Below are positions 27,432-35,340 of a stretch of 64,000 nucleotides of DNA, in pieces. The stretch comes from Streptomyces hyaluromycini (GTDB lineage: Bacteria; Actinomycetota; Actinomycetes; Streptomycetales; Streptomycetaceae), in NCBI RefSeq assembly GCF_002217755.1, contig NZ_BCFL01000021.1:1-64000 (forward strand), given 5' to 3'. Below the pieces are notes generated by a model, which saw only the letters and a list, made by a program, of their open reading frames with translations, was not told where the DNA came from and did no database searches. A program made the translations under genes and the position numbers. Every line of letters begins with the position of its first letter. Position 1 is the first letter of the stretch.

Positions 27432-28511
27432 ATGACCTCGAACGACGTTCCCGCTCCCGGTCCCGGCCGCAGGCGTGCGCTGGGGCGGGGGCCGGGGTTT
27501 TCGCCGCCGGCGCCGGAAGCGGTGCCGTTGGTGGACGAGGGGCCGTCGTCGGCTGAGGCCGTGGGTCCTGCCGAGGCCGGTGGGCCGTTGCGCCCACCCG
27601 TTCCTCCCCCAGTGCCTGAAGGGCCTGGGGGGACTCCCAGCGGAACGCCTGCCCACAACGGCAGCGTGTCCGAGGAGGAGCCCCAAGACGTCCCCGACGG
27701 CGTCTTCAAGGTTCGGCTTGCCAACTTCGAGGGGCCCTTCGATCTGCTTCTCCAGCTGATCTCCAAGCACAAGCTGGACGTCACCGAGGTCGCGCTCTCC
27801 AAGGTGACCGACGAGTTCATGGCGCACATCCGGGCCATGGGGCCGGACTGGGACCTGGACCAGACGACCGAGTTCCTCGTCGTCGCCGCCACCCTGCTGG
27901 ACCTCAAGGCCGCCCGGCTGCTGCCCGCCGCCGAGGTCGAGGACGAGGCCGACCTCGCGCTCCTCGAAGCCCGGGACCTGCTCTTCGCACGGCTGCTGCA
28001 GTACCGCGCGTACAAGCAGATCGCCGACATCTTCAACCGGCGCCTGGACGACGAGGCCCGCCGCTGGCCCCGGACCGTCGGCCTCGAACCGCACCTCGCC
28101 GAGCTGCTGCCCGAGGTCGTCATCAGCATCGGTCCTGAGGGGTTCGCCAAGCTCGCCGTCAAGGCGATGCAGCCCAGGCCCAAGCCGCAGGTGTACGTCG
28201 ACCACATCCACGCCCCGCTGGTCAGCGTGCAGGAGCAGGCCGGGATCGTGGTGGCGCGGCTGCGGGAGCTGGGGGAGGCCAGCTTCCGGGTGCTCGTCGA
28301 GGACGCCGACAACACGCTCACCGTCGTGGCCCGTTTCCTGGCGCTCCTGGAGCTGTACCGGGAGAAGGCCGTCGCCCTCGACCAGGAGACCGCCCTCGGC
28401 GATCTGATCGTGCGGTGGACCGGCGGGGACGGGGGGACCCAGCCGGCGGTGACCGACGAATTCGACCGGCCGCCCGAGCCGCCCAAGCCGCCCAAGGAGG
28501 AGAAGGCGTGA
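27432..28511 (+). CDS. scpA: segregation and condensation protein A
   Basis: A 359-residue kleisin that bridges SMC heads. The conserved part begins near residue 92 (FKVRLANFEGPFDLLLQLISKHKLDV read as strand-helix). The middle is helical, and the C-terminal winged helix ends near LGDLIVRWTGG. The first 90 residues are a Pro/Gly/Ala-rich extension that includes a palindromic insertion (27605-27633). A TAGCCT element lies at 27417-27422, nine bases before ATG 27432. The stop overlaps scpB by GTGA. Confidence 0.92.
   Translation: MTSNDVPAPGPGRRRALGRGPGFSPPAPEAVPLVDEGPSSAEAVGPAEAGGPLRPPVPPPVPEGPGGTPSGTPAHNGSVSEEEPQDVPDGVFKVRLANFEGPFDLLLQLISKHKLDVTEVALSKVTDEFMAHIRAMGPDWDLDQTTEFLVVAATLLDLKAARLLPAAEVEDEADLALLEARDLLFARLLQYRAYKQIADIFNRRLDDEARRWPRTVGLEPHLAELLPEVVISIGPEGFAKLAVKAMQPRPKPQVYVDHIHAPLVSVQEQAGIVVARLRELGEASFRVLVEDADNTLTVVARFLALLELYREKAVALDQETALGDLIVRWTGGDGGTQPAVTDEFDRPPEPPKPPKEEKA
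27605..27633. repeat. palindrome inside scpA coding sequence
   Basis: TCCCCCAG (27605-27612) and CTGGGGGGA (27625-27633) form an inverted repeat with a 12-base loop. It is read in frame as Pro-rich sequence in the disordered N-terminus of ScpA. It resembles short mobile palindromes common in Streptomyces genomes. Confidence 0.6.
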
Positions 28512-29158
28512 GTGAGGAGACCGCGGAGCTGCCGGCGGGGCTGCGGCCCGTCGCCGAGCTCGACCTCAAGCCGGCCCTGGAGGCCGTGCTCATGGTCGTG
28601 GACGAGCCCGCCACCGCCGAGCACCTGTCCAAGCTCCTGGAGCGGCCGAAGCAGACGATCACGAAGGCGCTGCGGGCGCTGGCGGAGGAGTACACCGCAC
28701 AGGGCCGCGGCTTCGAGCTGCGGTTCGTCGCGGGCGGCTGGCGCTTCTACACGCGCGGCGAGTACGCGCCCGCCGTCGAGCGGCTGGTCCTGGAGGGGCA
28801 GACGGCCCGGCTCACCCAGGCCGCCCTGGAGACCCTCGCGGTCGTCGCGTACCGCCAGCCGGTGAGCCGCAGCCGCGTCTCGGTCGTCCGCGGAGTCAAC
28901 TGCGACGGTGTGATGCGCACCCTGCTCCAGCGCGGTCTGGTCGAGGAGGCGGGCACGGAACCCGAAACAGGTGCGATCCTGTACAGGACGACGAACTACT
29001 TCCTGGAGCGGATGGGCCTGCGCGGCCTGGACGAGCTCCCGGAGCTCGCGCCCTTCCTCCCGGAGGCGGAGGCGATCGAGGCCGAGACCCAGGAGGGCGT
29101 ACCGTCGTTCGACCCGGACGCACCCGATGCGCCGGGTACAGACGACGCAGACGACTAG
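28508..29158 (+). CDS. scpB: segregation and condensation protein B
   Basis: A 216-residue partner of ScpA with two winged-helix domains. The first is around LDLKPALEAVLMVVDEPATAEHL, and the second around LTQAALETLAVVAYRQPVSRSRVSVVRGVNCDGVMRTLLQRGLV, the family signature. The last 30 residues are acidic. It overlaps scpA by four bases and is followed after 11 bases by rluB, so scpA-scpB-rluB is one transcription unit, a widespread bacterial arrangement. Confidence 0.93.
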   Translation: MSEETAELPAGLRPVAELDLKPALEAVLMVVDEPATAEHLSKLLERPKQTITKALRALAEEYTAQGRGFELRFVAGGWRFYTRGEYAPAVERLVLEGQTARLTQAALETLAVVAYRQPVSRSRVSVVRGVNCDGVMRTLLQRGLVEEAGTEPETGAILYRTTNYFLERMGLRGLDELPELAPFLPEAEAIEAETQEGVPSFDPDAPDAPGTDDADD

Positions 29159-29169
29159 ACGGAACTTTG

Positions 29170-30294
29170 ATGCGAAGCAGCAGCGGCAGGAACAGCAGCG
29201 GAAACAACGGCGGGAGCCGTGGTGGCAACAGCGGCGGCCGCGGCGGGAGCAGCGGTGCCCGCGGTAACTACCGCGGCGCCGGGAACGCCCGCGACGACAA
29301 GCAGGGCGCCGGCCGGCCGAAGAAGCCGCGCCCGGAGGAGCGGCGTTACGACGTGGGCCCCGGCGCCACCCAGGACGGCCCGAAGTCGGGCCGTGGCGCC
29401 TCGGCGCGCGGCGGCGCCAAGGGCGGACCCCGGCAGGGGCAGGGCACCGGACGCGGCCGTACGGCGCCGGCGAGCTCCCGTGAGTACGACGCCCGCGCCG
29501 AGGAGCGCAACCGGGAGCGGTACGCCGGCAAGCCGGACGTGAAGCTCCCCAAGACCTTCCCGGGCGCCGAGCAGGAGGGCGAGCGGCTGCAGAAGGTCCT
29601 CGCCCGCGCGGGCTACGGCTCCCGGCGCGCCTGCGAGGAGCTGATCGAGCAGGCCAGGGTCGAGGTCAACGGCGAGATCGTCCTGGAGCAGGGCAAGCGG
29701 GTCGACCCGGAGAAGGACGAGGTCAGGGTCGACGGGCTGACCGTCGCCACGCAGTCGTACCAGTTCTTCTCGCTGAACAAGCCGGCCGGCGTGGTCTCCA
29801 CCATGGAGGACCCGGACGGGCGGCAGTGCCTCGGCGACTACGTCACCAACCGGGAGACCCGGCTCTTCCACGTGGGGCGCCTGGACACCGAGACCGAGGG
29901 CGTCATCCTGCTCACCAACCACGGCGAGCTGGCGCACCGGCTGACCCACCCCAAGTACGGCGTGAAGAAGACCTACCTCGCGCACATCGTGGGCCCGATC
30001 CCGCGCGACCTGGGCAAGAAGCTCAAGGACGGCATCCAGCTGGAGGACGGGTACGCGCGCGCGGACCACTTCCGGGTCGTCGAGCAGACCGGCAAGAACT
30101 ATCTCGTCGAGGTCACCCTGCACGAGGGCCGCAAGCACATCGTGCGGCGCATGCTGGCCGAGGCCGGGTTCCCGGTCGACAAGCTGGTGCGGGTCGCCTT
30201 CGGGCCGATCACCCTCGGCGACCAGAAGTCGGGCTGGCTGCGCCGGCTGTCCAACACCGAGGTCGGGATGCTCATGAAGGAAGTCGACCTCTAG
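29170..30294 (+). CDS. rluB: 23S rRNA pseudouridine synthase, RluB type
   Basis: A 374-residue enzyme that isomerises a uridine in 23S rRNA helix 89 in known relatives. Residues 1-130 are a basic Gly/Ser/Arg-rich extension usual in actinobacteria. The S4 domain spans about 136-180 (RLQKVLARAGYGSRRACEELI), and the catalytic domain has GRLDTETEG with Asp239 as the nucleophilic aspartate. ATG 29170 is chosen; the ribosome binding site is weak, so translation may depend on scpB coupling. Cotranscribed with scpAB. Confidence 0.92.
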   Translation: MRSSSGRNSSGNNGGSRGGNSGGRGGSSGARGNYRGAGNARDDKQGAGRPKKPRPEERRYDVGPGATQDGPKSGRGASARGGAKGGPRQGQGTGRGRTAPASSREYDARAEERNRERYAGKPDVKLPKTFPGAEQEGERLQKVLARAGYGSRRACEELIEQARVEVNGEIVLEQGKRVDPEKDEVRVDGLTVATQSYQFFSLNKPAGVVSTMEDPDGRQCLGDYVTNRETRLFHVGRLDTETEGVILLTNHGELAHRLTHPKYGVKKTYLAHIVGPIPRDLGKKLKDGIQLEDGYARADHFRVVEQTGKNYLVEVTLHEGRKHIVRRMLAEAGFPVDKLVRVAFGPITLGDQKSGWLRRLSNTEVGMLMKEVDL

Positions 30295-30355
30295 ACCCCT
30301 CTGGTAGGCCCCTCTAGGGCCTCAAAACCCCGTAAAGGGGCGTGTACGGCTTTGT

Positions 30356-30390
30356 GGCGGCCGGTTCCGGGTAGTCCGGGACCGGCCGCC
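30356..30390 (+). terminator. hairpin after rluB
   Basis: GGCGGCCGGT (30356-30365) pairs with ACCGGCCGCC (30381-30390), with extra pairing of TCCGG inside. It separates the scpAB-rluB unit from the NrtR promoter. No T tract is present. Confidence 0.6.
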
Positions 30391-30429
30391 GTCGTATCCG
30401 CGAACGGGGCTCCAGCGGCCGCTGAGGCC

Positions 30430-30470
30430 TTGCGCGACCTCCGTCCGCTCTTTATAGTCGTGAGGACTAT
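30430..30470 (+). promoter_or_regulatory. NrtR-type promoter with overlapping operator
   Basis: TTGCGC (30430-30435), a 17-base spacer and TATAGT (30453-30458) form a good HrdB-type promoter. The perfect inverted repeat ATAGTC (30454-30459) / GACTAT (30465-30470) with a 5-base spacer covers the -10 and the expected start site. It is placed for autoregulation by the Nudix-HTH protein encoded next. Confidence 0.7.
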
Positions 30471-30505
30471 TAGTGACATCGATCACCGAGGGGGTGGACG
30501 GGCCC

Positions 30506-31225
30506 ATGCAGGGCTACGACAAGTACGCCTTCGAACCCTTCGCCGTCACCGTCGACCTCGCCGTCCTCACCCTCCGCGCCGGAGCCCTGCACGTGCTGCT
30601 CGTCGAGCGCGGGCAGGAGCCGTACGCCGGACAGTGGGCGCTGCCCGGCGGCTTCGTGCTGCCGCGAGAGTCGGCCGAGACGGCGGCCCGGCGGGAACTC
30701 GCCGAGGAGACCGGCCTGTCGGACGTGTCCGGACTGCACCTGGAGCAGCTGCGCACCTACAGCGAGCCCGACCGCGACCCGAGGATGCGGGTCGTCTCCG
30801 TCGCCTTCACCGCGCTGCTGCCCGACGCCCCCGAGCCGCACGGCGGCGGCGACGCGGCCCAGGCGCGCTGGCTGCCGTACGACCCGGCCCGGCCGCTCGC
30901 CTTCGACCACGTCCGGATCCTGGCCGACGCCCATGAACGGGTCGGCGCACAGCTGGAGTACAGCTGTCTCGCCACCGCCTTCTGCCCGCCCGAGTTCACG
31001 CTCGGCGAGCTGCAGAACGTCTACGAGACCGTGTGGGGCGTCACGCTGGACCGCCCCAACTTCCGCCGCAAGGTGCTCGCCACCCCCGGCTTCGTCGAAC
31101 CCGCCCCGGGCGCCGCCCGGTTGACCGGCGGCCGCGGCAAACCGGCCGCCCTCTACCGCGCGGGCACCGCCACCGCACTCCACCCGCCCCTGCTCCGCCC
31201 GTCCCGGGAAGGACGCCCCGCATGA
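30506..31225 (+). CDS. NrtR-family Nudix-wHTH transcriptional regulator
   Basis: A 239-residue protein with an N-terminal Nudix domain (residues about 8-140) and a C-terminal winged helix (TLGELQNVYETVWGVTLDRPNFRRKVL). In the NrtR family the Nudix part senses ADP-ribose or related NAD metabolites and releases DNA. Here the Nudix box is fully canonical (G-x5-E-x7-RELAEETGL), so hydrolysis is also possible. ATG 30506 follows GAGGGGG; an in-frame GTG 30473 lies right beside the operator and is less likely. It overlaps the ADP-ribosylglycohydrolase gene by ATGA. Confidence 0.85.
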   Translation: MQGYDKYAFEPFAVTVDLAVLTLRAGALHVLLVERGQEPYAGQWALPGGFVLPRESAETAARRELAEETGLSDVSGLHLEQLRTYSEPDRDPRMRVVSVAFTALLPDAPEPHGGGDAAQARWLPYDPARPLAFDHVRILADAHERVGAQLEYSCLATAFCPPEFTLGELQNVYETVWGVTLDRPNFRRKVLATPGFVEPAPGAARLTGGRGKPAALYRAGTATALHPPLLRPSREGRPA

Positions 31226-32244
31226 CCACGAACATCGGCGACAAGCGCGCCGCCACCGGCTCCCTGATCGGTCTCGCCCTCGGGGACGCGCTCGGCTTCC
31301 CCACCGAGTTCAACGACGTGCCCTCGATCCTCGCCAAGTCCGGGCCGTGGCGGGAGATGGAGCTGCCGCAGCGGGCCGTCGTCTCGGACGACACCCAGAT
31401 GACCCTCGCCGTGGGCCACGCGATACGCACCGCGATGGACCGGGGGGTGCTCGCGCCCAAGCGGCTGGAGCGGCCGCTGCGCGAGGAGTTCGTGAACTGG
31501 TACCAGTCGCCCGAGAACAACCGGGCGCCCGGCCGGACCTGTCTGCGGGCCTGCAACCTCCTGAAGGACGAGGGCCGGGCCTGGCAGGACGCCAGCCAGA
31601 TCGACTCCAAGGGCTGCGGCGCCAACATGCGGGTCGCGCCCGTCGGGCTCGCCCCCGGGCTGAGCGACGAACAGCGCGCCGGCGCCGCCCAGTTGCAGGC
31701 CGCGCTCACCCACGGCCACCCCACCGCGCTGGCCGCCTCCGACCTCACCGCGCGTGCCGTACACCTGCTCGCGCAGGGGACCGAACCGGACCGGCTCGTC
31801 GACCGGCTGCGGTCGTACGCCCGCGAGAACCGCACCCGCTACCACCGCACCTGGCTCGGCGACCTGTGGACGCGCAGCCAGGACGCGACCCCCGAGGAGT
31901 TCATCGCACGCGGCTGGGACGAGTGCCTGGAGATCCTCGACCGGCTCCAGGAGGCCGTGCGCACCGCCTCGCCGGAGGCCGACCCGTGCCTGGCCACCGG
32001 CGCCGGCTGGATCGCCGAGGAGGCCCTGGCGACCGGCCTGCTCTGCTTCCTGCTCTTCCCCGGCGAACCGCTGCTCGCGCTGCGCCGGGCCGCCTGCTCC
32101 TCCGGCGACTCGGACTCGATCGCCTGCCTGAGCGGCGCCTTCGCCGGGGCCTGGCTGGGCGAGGACGCCTGGCCGACGGAGTGGGCCGACCGGATCGAGT
32201 ACCGGGGCGACCTGATGACCCTGGGCGCGCTCTGGGACGCCTGA
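31222..32244 (+). CDS. ADP-ribosylglycohydrolase (ARH/DraG family)
   Basis: A 340-residue all-helical hydrolase that should release ADP-ribose from proteins or other acceptors. Metal-binding motifs are intact: SDDTQMTLA near residue 57 and GDSDSIACLSGAFAGAWLG near the C-terminus. GSLIGLALGDALG at the N-terminus is the family opening. Translation is coupled to the NrtR-like regulator (ATGA). The product ADP-ribose could be the regulator's ligand. Its stop faces the convergent nucleotidyltransferase gene only 7 bp away inside a short palindrome. Confidence 0.9.
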   Translation: MTTNIGDKRAATGSLIGLALGDALGFPTEFNDVPSILAKSGPWREMELPQRAVVSDDTQMTLAVGHAIRTAMDRGVLAPKRLERPLREEFVNWYQSPENNRAPGRTCLRACNLLKDEGRAWQDASQIDSKGCGANMRVAPVGLAPGLSDEQRAGAAQLQAALTHGHPTALAASDLTARAVHLLAQGTEPDRLVDRLRSYARENRTRYHRTWLGDLWTRSQDATPEEFIARGWDECLEILDRLQEAVRTASPEADPCLATGAGWIAEEALATGLLCFLLFPGEPLLALRRAACSSGDSDSIACLSGAFAGAWLGEDAWPTEWADRIEYRGDLMTLGALWDA

Positions 32245-32251
32245 GCCGGGC

Positions 32252-32986
32252 TCAGCGCTGCCCGGCGCGCGCGACGCCCTGCATGACCTGGTGGTCCGCG
32301 TGCGTCCGGAGGGCCGAGGTCCGGCGGGTCCGGAACAGGAAGTCGGCCACGCGCGCGTGGTCCGGCTCCGCCGGGAGCGGGGTGCCGTGCAGCGCCCGCT
32401 CGGTCTCCTCGGCGAGCCGGGTCATCCGGGACTCGACCTCCGCCCAGGAGACCTCGCCCCGCTTCACCGCCAGGAACTCCGCGCGCCCTTCGCCGACGCC
32501 GATCGTCAGCTCGCCGGTGCGCAGCAGGTCGCGGGCGCTCGTCAGCAGCCGCAGCAGGTGCATCGCGTGCTTCCAGCGCGGGGCGCCGTGCGACCGGACG
32601 TCGGCGTCGAGCTTCCGGCGCTGGGCGAGGGCGTAGCGGGTGAAGGAGTCGTGGGCGCGCCGGGAGAGGAAGGCGCCGCGCAGCGCGAGCAACTCGCGGC
32701 CCGTGTCGTCGAGGCGTTCGACCAGGGGCGAGTGCAGGCACTCCAGGATGTTCGGGTTGGCGCGCAGCGCCAGTTCGCAGAACCGCTCCAGCTCCCAGGA
32801 GAACCGCTCCTCGCCCGGCCCCTCGACATGGGTCGGCGGCTTCGCGAAGCCCCAGAACAGGGGAGTGGGGGCGAGGAACACACCCCGGCGGTCGGTGTCG
32901 CTGTCCTCCGTGGCCAGACCGAAGGCCCGCGACCCCATGACACAGGCGTAGATCGTGTGGTCGCGTACCAGGTCCTCGGGCTCCAT
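32252..32986 (-). CDS. RlaP-like (COG3541) nucleotidyltransferase
   Basis: A 244-residue member of the polymerase-beta nucleotidyltransferase superfamily. The active-site pattern GSRAFGLATEDSDTDRRG gives G-S followed by D-x-D. The C-terminal helical part (LRLLTSARDLLRTGELTIG) fits the RlaP group, which is linked to RNA repair in other bacteria. Its substrate is unknown. It is convergent with the ADP-ribosylglycohydrolase gene. ATG 32986 lacks a ribosome binding site and lies seven bases after TACGCT. Confidence 0.82.
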   Translation of the reverse strand: MEPEDLVRDHTIYACVMGSRAFGLATEDSDTDRRGVFLAPTPLFWGFAKPPTHVEGPGEERFSWELERFCELALRANPNILECLHSPLVERLDDTGRELLALRGAFLSRRAHDSFTRYALAQRRKLDADVRSHGAPRWKHAMHLLRLLTSARDLLRTGELTIGVGEGRAEFLAVKRGEVSWAEVESRMTRLAEETERALHGTPLPAEPDHARVADFLFRTRRTSALRTHADHQVMQGVARAGQR

Positions 32987-32993
32987 GCCCAGG

Positions 32994-32999
32994 AGCGTA
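32994..32999 (-). promoter_or_regulatory. -10 element for leaderless RlaP-like gene
   Basis: TACGCT on the minus strand is followed by seven bases and ATG 32986, with no ribosome binding site. Confidence 0.45.
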
Positions 33000-33008
33000 G
33001 GCGGCGGG

Positions 33009-33461
33009 TCAGCCCATGGTGATCGAATTTCCGGTCACCGTGATCGACTCGGCCGGCAGCGGCCTGGTCGCCGGGCCGTGGGCGACCGAGCCGTCGGCGA
33101 TGTGGAACTTGCTGCCGTGGCAGGGGCAGTCGATGGTGCCGTCCACCACCTGGTTCACGGTGCAGCCCTGATGCGTGCAGATCGCCGAGAAGGCCTTGAA
33201 CTCGCCCTTCGTCGGCTGGGTCACCACGATCTTCTGGTCCTTGAAGATCGTGCCGCCGCCCTCCGGGATCTCGCTCGTCTGGGCCAGCGCCTCCCCGGCG
33301 GTCGCGCTCGCCGCTCCGGAGGCGGACGCCCCGGACGAGACGGGCGTCTCGGACGAGCTGGAGGAGCCGTTGTCGTTGTAGTTGCTGCATCCCACGCAGG
33401 TCGCGGCGAGCGCCGCGGTACCCGTCGTGAGCACGCTGCGCCGAGTGGAGCCGTCGGTCAT
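33009..33461 (-). CDS. exported Rieske (2Fe-2S) protein
   Basis: A 150-residue protein with both Rieske motifs, CTHQGC and CPCHGSKFH, which bind a 2Fe-2S cluster. A Tat-type twin-arginine leader (STRRSVLTTGTAALA) ends in a lipobox-like CVGC, suggesting a membrane-anchored lipoprotein. A Ser/Ala-rich linker follows. It overlaps the upstream membrane-protein gene by ATGA, so the two are made together, probably as an electron-transfer pair. The redox partner is unknown. Confidence 0.9.
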   Translation of the reverse strand: MTDGSTRRSVLTTGTAALAATCVGCSNYNDNGSSSSSETPVSSGASASGAASATAGEALAQTSEIPEGGGTIFKDQKIVVTQPTKGEFKAFSAICTHQGCTVNQVVDGTIDCPCHGSKFHIADGSVAHGPATRPLPAESITVTGNSITMG

Positions 33462-34042
33462 GTCGTCACCCCGAACGTGCGGAAGAACCAGAAGGCGGAC
33501 GTCAGCCAGACGAGCGTGAGCACGGCGAACACCAGCCCACCGACGATCGGCAGCAGCCAGCCGGGTAGTCGCTCCGAGCGGAGCAGCAGCATCTTGGCAC
33601 TGAAAACACCGAAGAAGAAGCAACCCAGGATGGAGTGCCACAAAACGCGCGTTTCGTACGTCTGATAGCCCAACGCGTACAGACAGTGCACCGCCACGGG
33701 GACGGCGACGAGGAACGCGATCCGCCCCGACCAGCGGTGCACCGCCGGCGCCCAGCGCGGTCCCGGCAGCCTGCCGTACATCATCAGCGCGGAGACCAGC
33801 TGGACGAGCGCGAAGAAGAACGCCGTCGAGGCGAGCCAGGACTTCACCGCGCGCGTGCTGCTGAAACCGGCGAGGTCGAAGGCGGTCCCGGTCGGCTGGT
33901 GGACCCTGCCGTACACGCCGAGGGCGACCGCGACCGCGGCGGCCACCAGGACGGGCACGAGATAGCGGGCGGGGTGCGGGCGGCGGTGGTTCGGCTCGGG
34001 CGACGGCCAGCTCTGGGTGGCGGCGTTCGGGTCGACGGTCAT
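33458..34042 (-). CDS. multi-helix membrane protein partner of the Rieske protein (DUF6529-like)
   Basis: A 194-residue integral membrane protein with about five hydrophobic segments (starting YLVPVLVAAAVAVALGVY and ending VFAVLTLVWLTSAFWFF). Conserved His residues in AVHRWSGRI, VHCLYALGYQ and VLWHSILG resemble heme-ligating positions of cytochrome b561/ferric-reductase-like proteins. This is only a visual resemblance. A GAGGGAG site precedes ATG 34042. It is translationally coupled to the Rieske gene, which supports a small membrane redox module. Confidence 0.78.
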   Translation of the reverse strand: MTVDPNAATQSWPSPEPNHRRPHPARYLVPVLVAAAVAVALGVYGRVHQPTGTAFDLAGFSSTRAVKSWLASTAFFFALVQLVSALMMYGRLPGPRWAPAVHRWSGRIAFLVAVPVAVHCLYALGYQTYETRVLWHSILGCFFFGVFSAKMLLLRSERLPGWLLPIVGGLVFAVLTLVWLTSAFWFFRTFGVTT

Positions 34043-34071
34043 GGTCGGCTCCCTCGGGTCACGGCCGGATG

Positions 34072-34743
34072 TCAGGGGACGACTGGGCTCGCCGTCAGCT
34101 GCTGTCCGTCGACCGTCACGGCGCCGGTCTCCGGGTCGATGCGGGGTGCGGCCGAGGGCTTGCCGTCGCGGTCGACGATGCCGACCTGGCGGCCGTCGGC
34201 GAGCACGATCCAGCCGCCGTCGACCTTCGCGCCCCGCACGGTCGCCGTGGCCCGGTACAGCCCCGACCCCTTGACGGCCCGCCGCGCGGTGAAGGCGTAG
34301 TGGCCGCCGTCCAGGTCGACGGCCCCGCGAATGCGGCTGTTGTCCTGGAGCGTGCCGTTCAGTACGGCGCCGTGGCCGCCGGTCAGCCTCATGCTGCCGT
34401 CGGGGTTCACCCGGCCCTTGAGCCAGGACTCCTTGCTGTGCCCGTCGCAGAAGTACGCGATCGCCCTGCCGTCGCGGACCGAGACGGCGACGGAGGACGA
34501 GTCGTCGTCGGTGCGGCCTGCGTAGGAGGCATCGGAGATCTTCGACGGCGACTGAGACGGTGACGGAGATGCCGATGGCGATGGCGACGGGGACGCCGTG
34601 GTCTTCGTCGGCGCCGGGCTCGGTGACTTCTCCTGGTACGACGACGAAGCGGTCTTCGTCCCCGTCGTCGCGTTGAGCGTCAGCATGAACAGGCCGAGCA
34701 GCAGACCCGCGAGCAGGGTCAGCAAGGGACCGGGACGTTTCAT
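34072..34743 (-). CDS. secreted hypothetical protein with Ser/Pro linker
   Basis: A 223-residue protein. Residues 1-27 form a signal peptide or signal anchor (LLTLLAGLLLGLFMLTLNA). Residues about 38-72 are a Ser-Pro-rich linker. The rest is a beta-rich globular domain with a single free Cys in AYFCDGH. GGGGAGG precedes ATG 34743. It lies 29 bases upstream of the Rieske-partner gene on the same strand and may belong to the same operon. No known family is recognised. Confidence 0.78.
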   Translation of the reverse strand: MKRPGPLLTLLAGLLLGLFMLTLNATTGTKTASSSYQEKSPSPAPTKTTASPSPSPSASPSPSQSPSKISDASYAGRTDDDSSSVAVSVRDGRAIAYFCDGHSKESWLKGRVNPDGSMRLTGGHGAVLNGTLQDNSRIRGAVDLDGGHYAFTARRAVKGSGLYRATATVRGAKVDGGWIVLADGRQVGIVDRDGKPSAAPRIDPETGAVTVDGQQLTASPVVP

Positions 34744-34977
34744 GGCGGGCCTCCCCCGAGGCGGGTCTGCCTGCCATCAGAGCGGATCGGCGGGCCCGGC
34801 GTAAAGAGGCGCACAGGGGTGTTTCCCCCCAAGTGGCGGAATGGGTTGTCACACGTGACATTGGGGCCATGGCAGGCAACGGCCTCATCTCAGCGGTCGG
34901 GCACGGCGCACGGGCCCGGCGGCGGTCTGACTAGGCTGGACGGACCAAGAGGCCGACGTCAGAACAGGAGCGGTGCC

Positions 34978-35340
34978 GTGGCGGTACGAGCGGTCCGGGG
35001 GGCCGTCCAGCTGGAGCGGGACGAGGCCGGTCACATGGACGAGCAGGTCGGAGCGCTGCTCACGGCCGTCCTGGAGCGGAACGGGCTGACCGCCGACGAC
35101 CTGATCAGTATCTGGTTCACGGCCACCCCCGACCTGCACAGCGACTTCCCGGCGGCCGCCGCGCGCAAGCTCGGCATCGTCGACGTACCGCTGATCTGCG
35201 CCCAGGAGCTGGACATCGCGGGCGCCATGCCCCGGGTCGTCCGGATACTGGCGCACATCGAGTCCGACCGGCCGCGCGCCGACATCAGTCACGTCTACCT
35301 CGGTGCCGCGGGCGCCCTGCGCAAGGACATCGCCCAGTGA
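34978..35340 (+). CDS. aroH: chorismate mutase, AroH class
   Basis: A 120-residue monofunctional chorismate mutase of the trimeric AroH type, converting chorismate to prephenate. Conserved pieces are VRAVRGAVQLERDE at the N-terminus, SIWFTATPDLHSDFPAAAAR, and LICAQELDIAGAMPRVVRIL. GTG 34978 has AGGAG at 34966-34970. TAGGCT at about 34932 is a likely -10. It overlaps tyrA by GTGA, and both act in tyrosine/phenylalanine synthesis. Confidence 0.93.
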   Translation: MAVRAVRGAVQLERDEAGHMDEQVGALLTAVLERNGLTADDLISIWFTATPDLHSDFPAAAARKLGIVDVPLICAQELDIAGAMPRVVRILAHIESDRPRADISHVYLGAAGALRKDIAQ

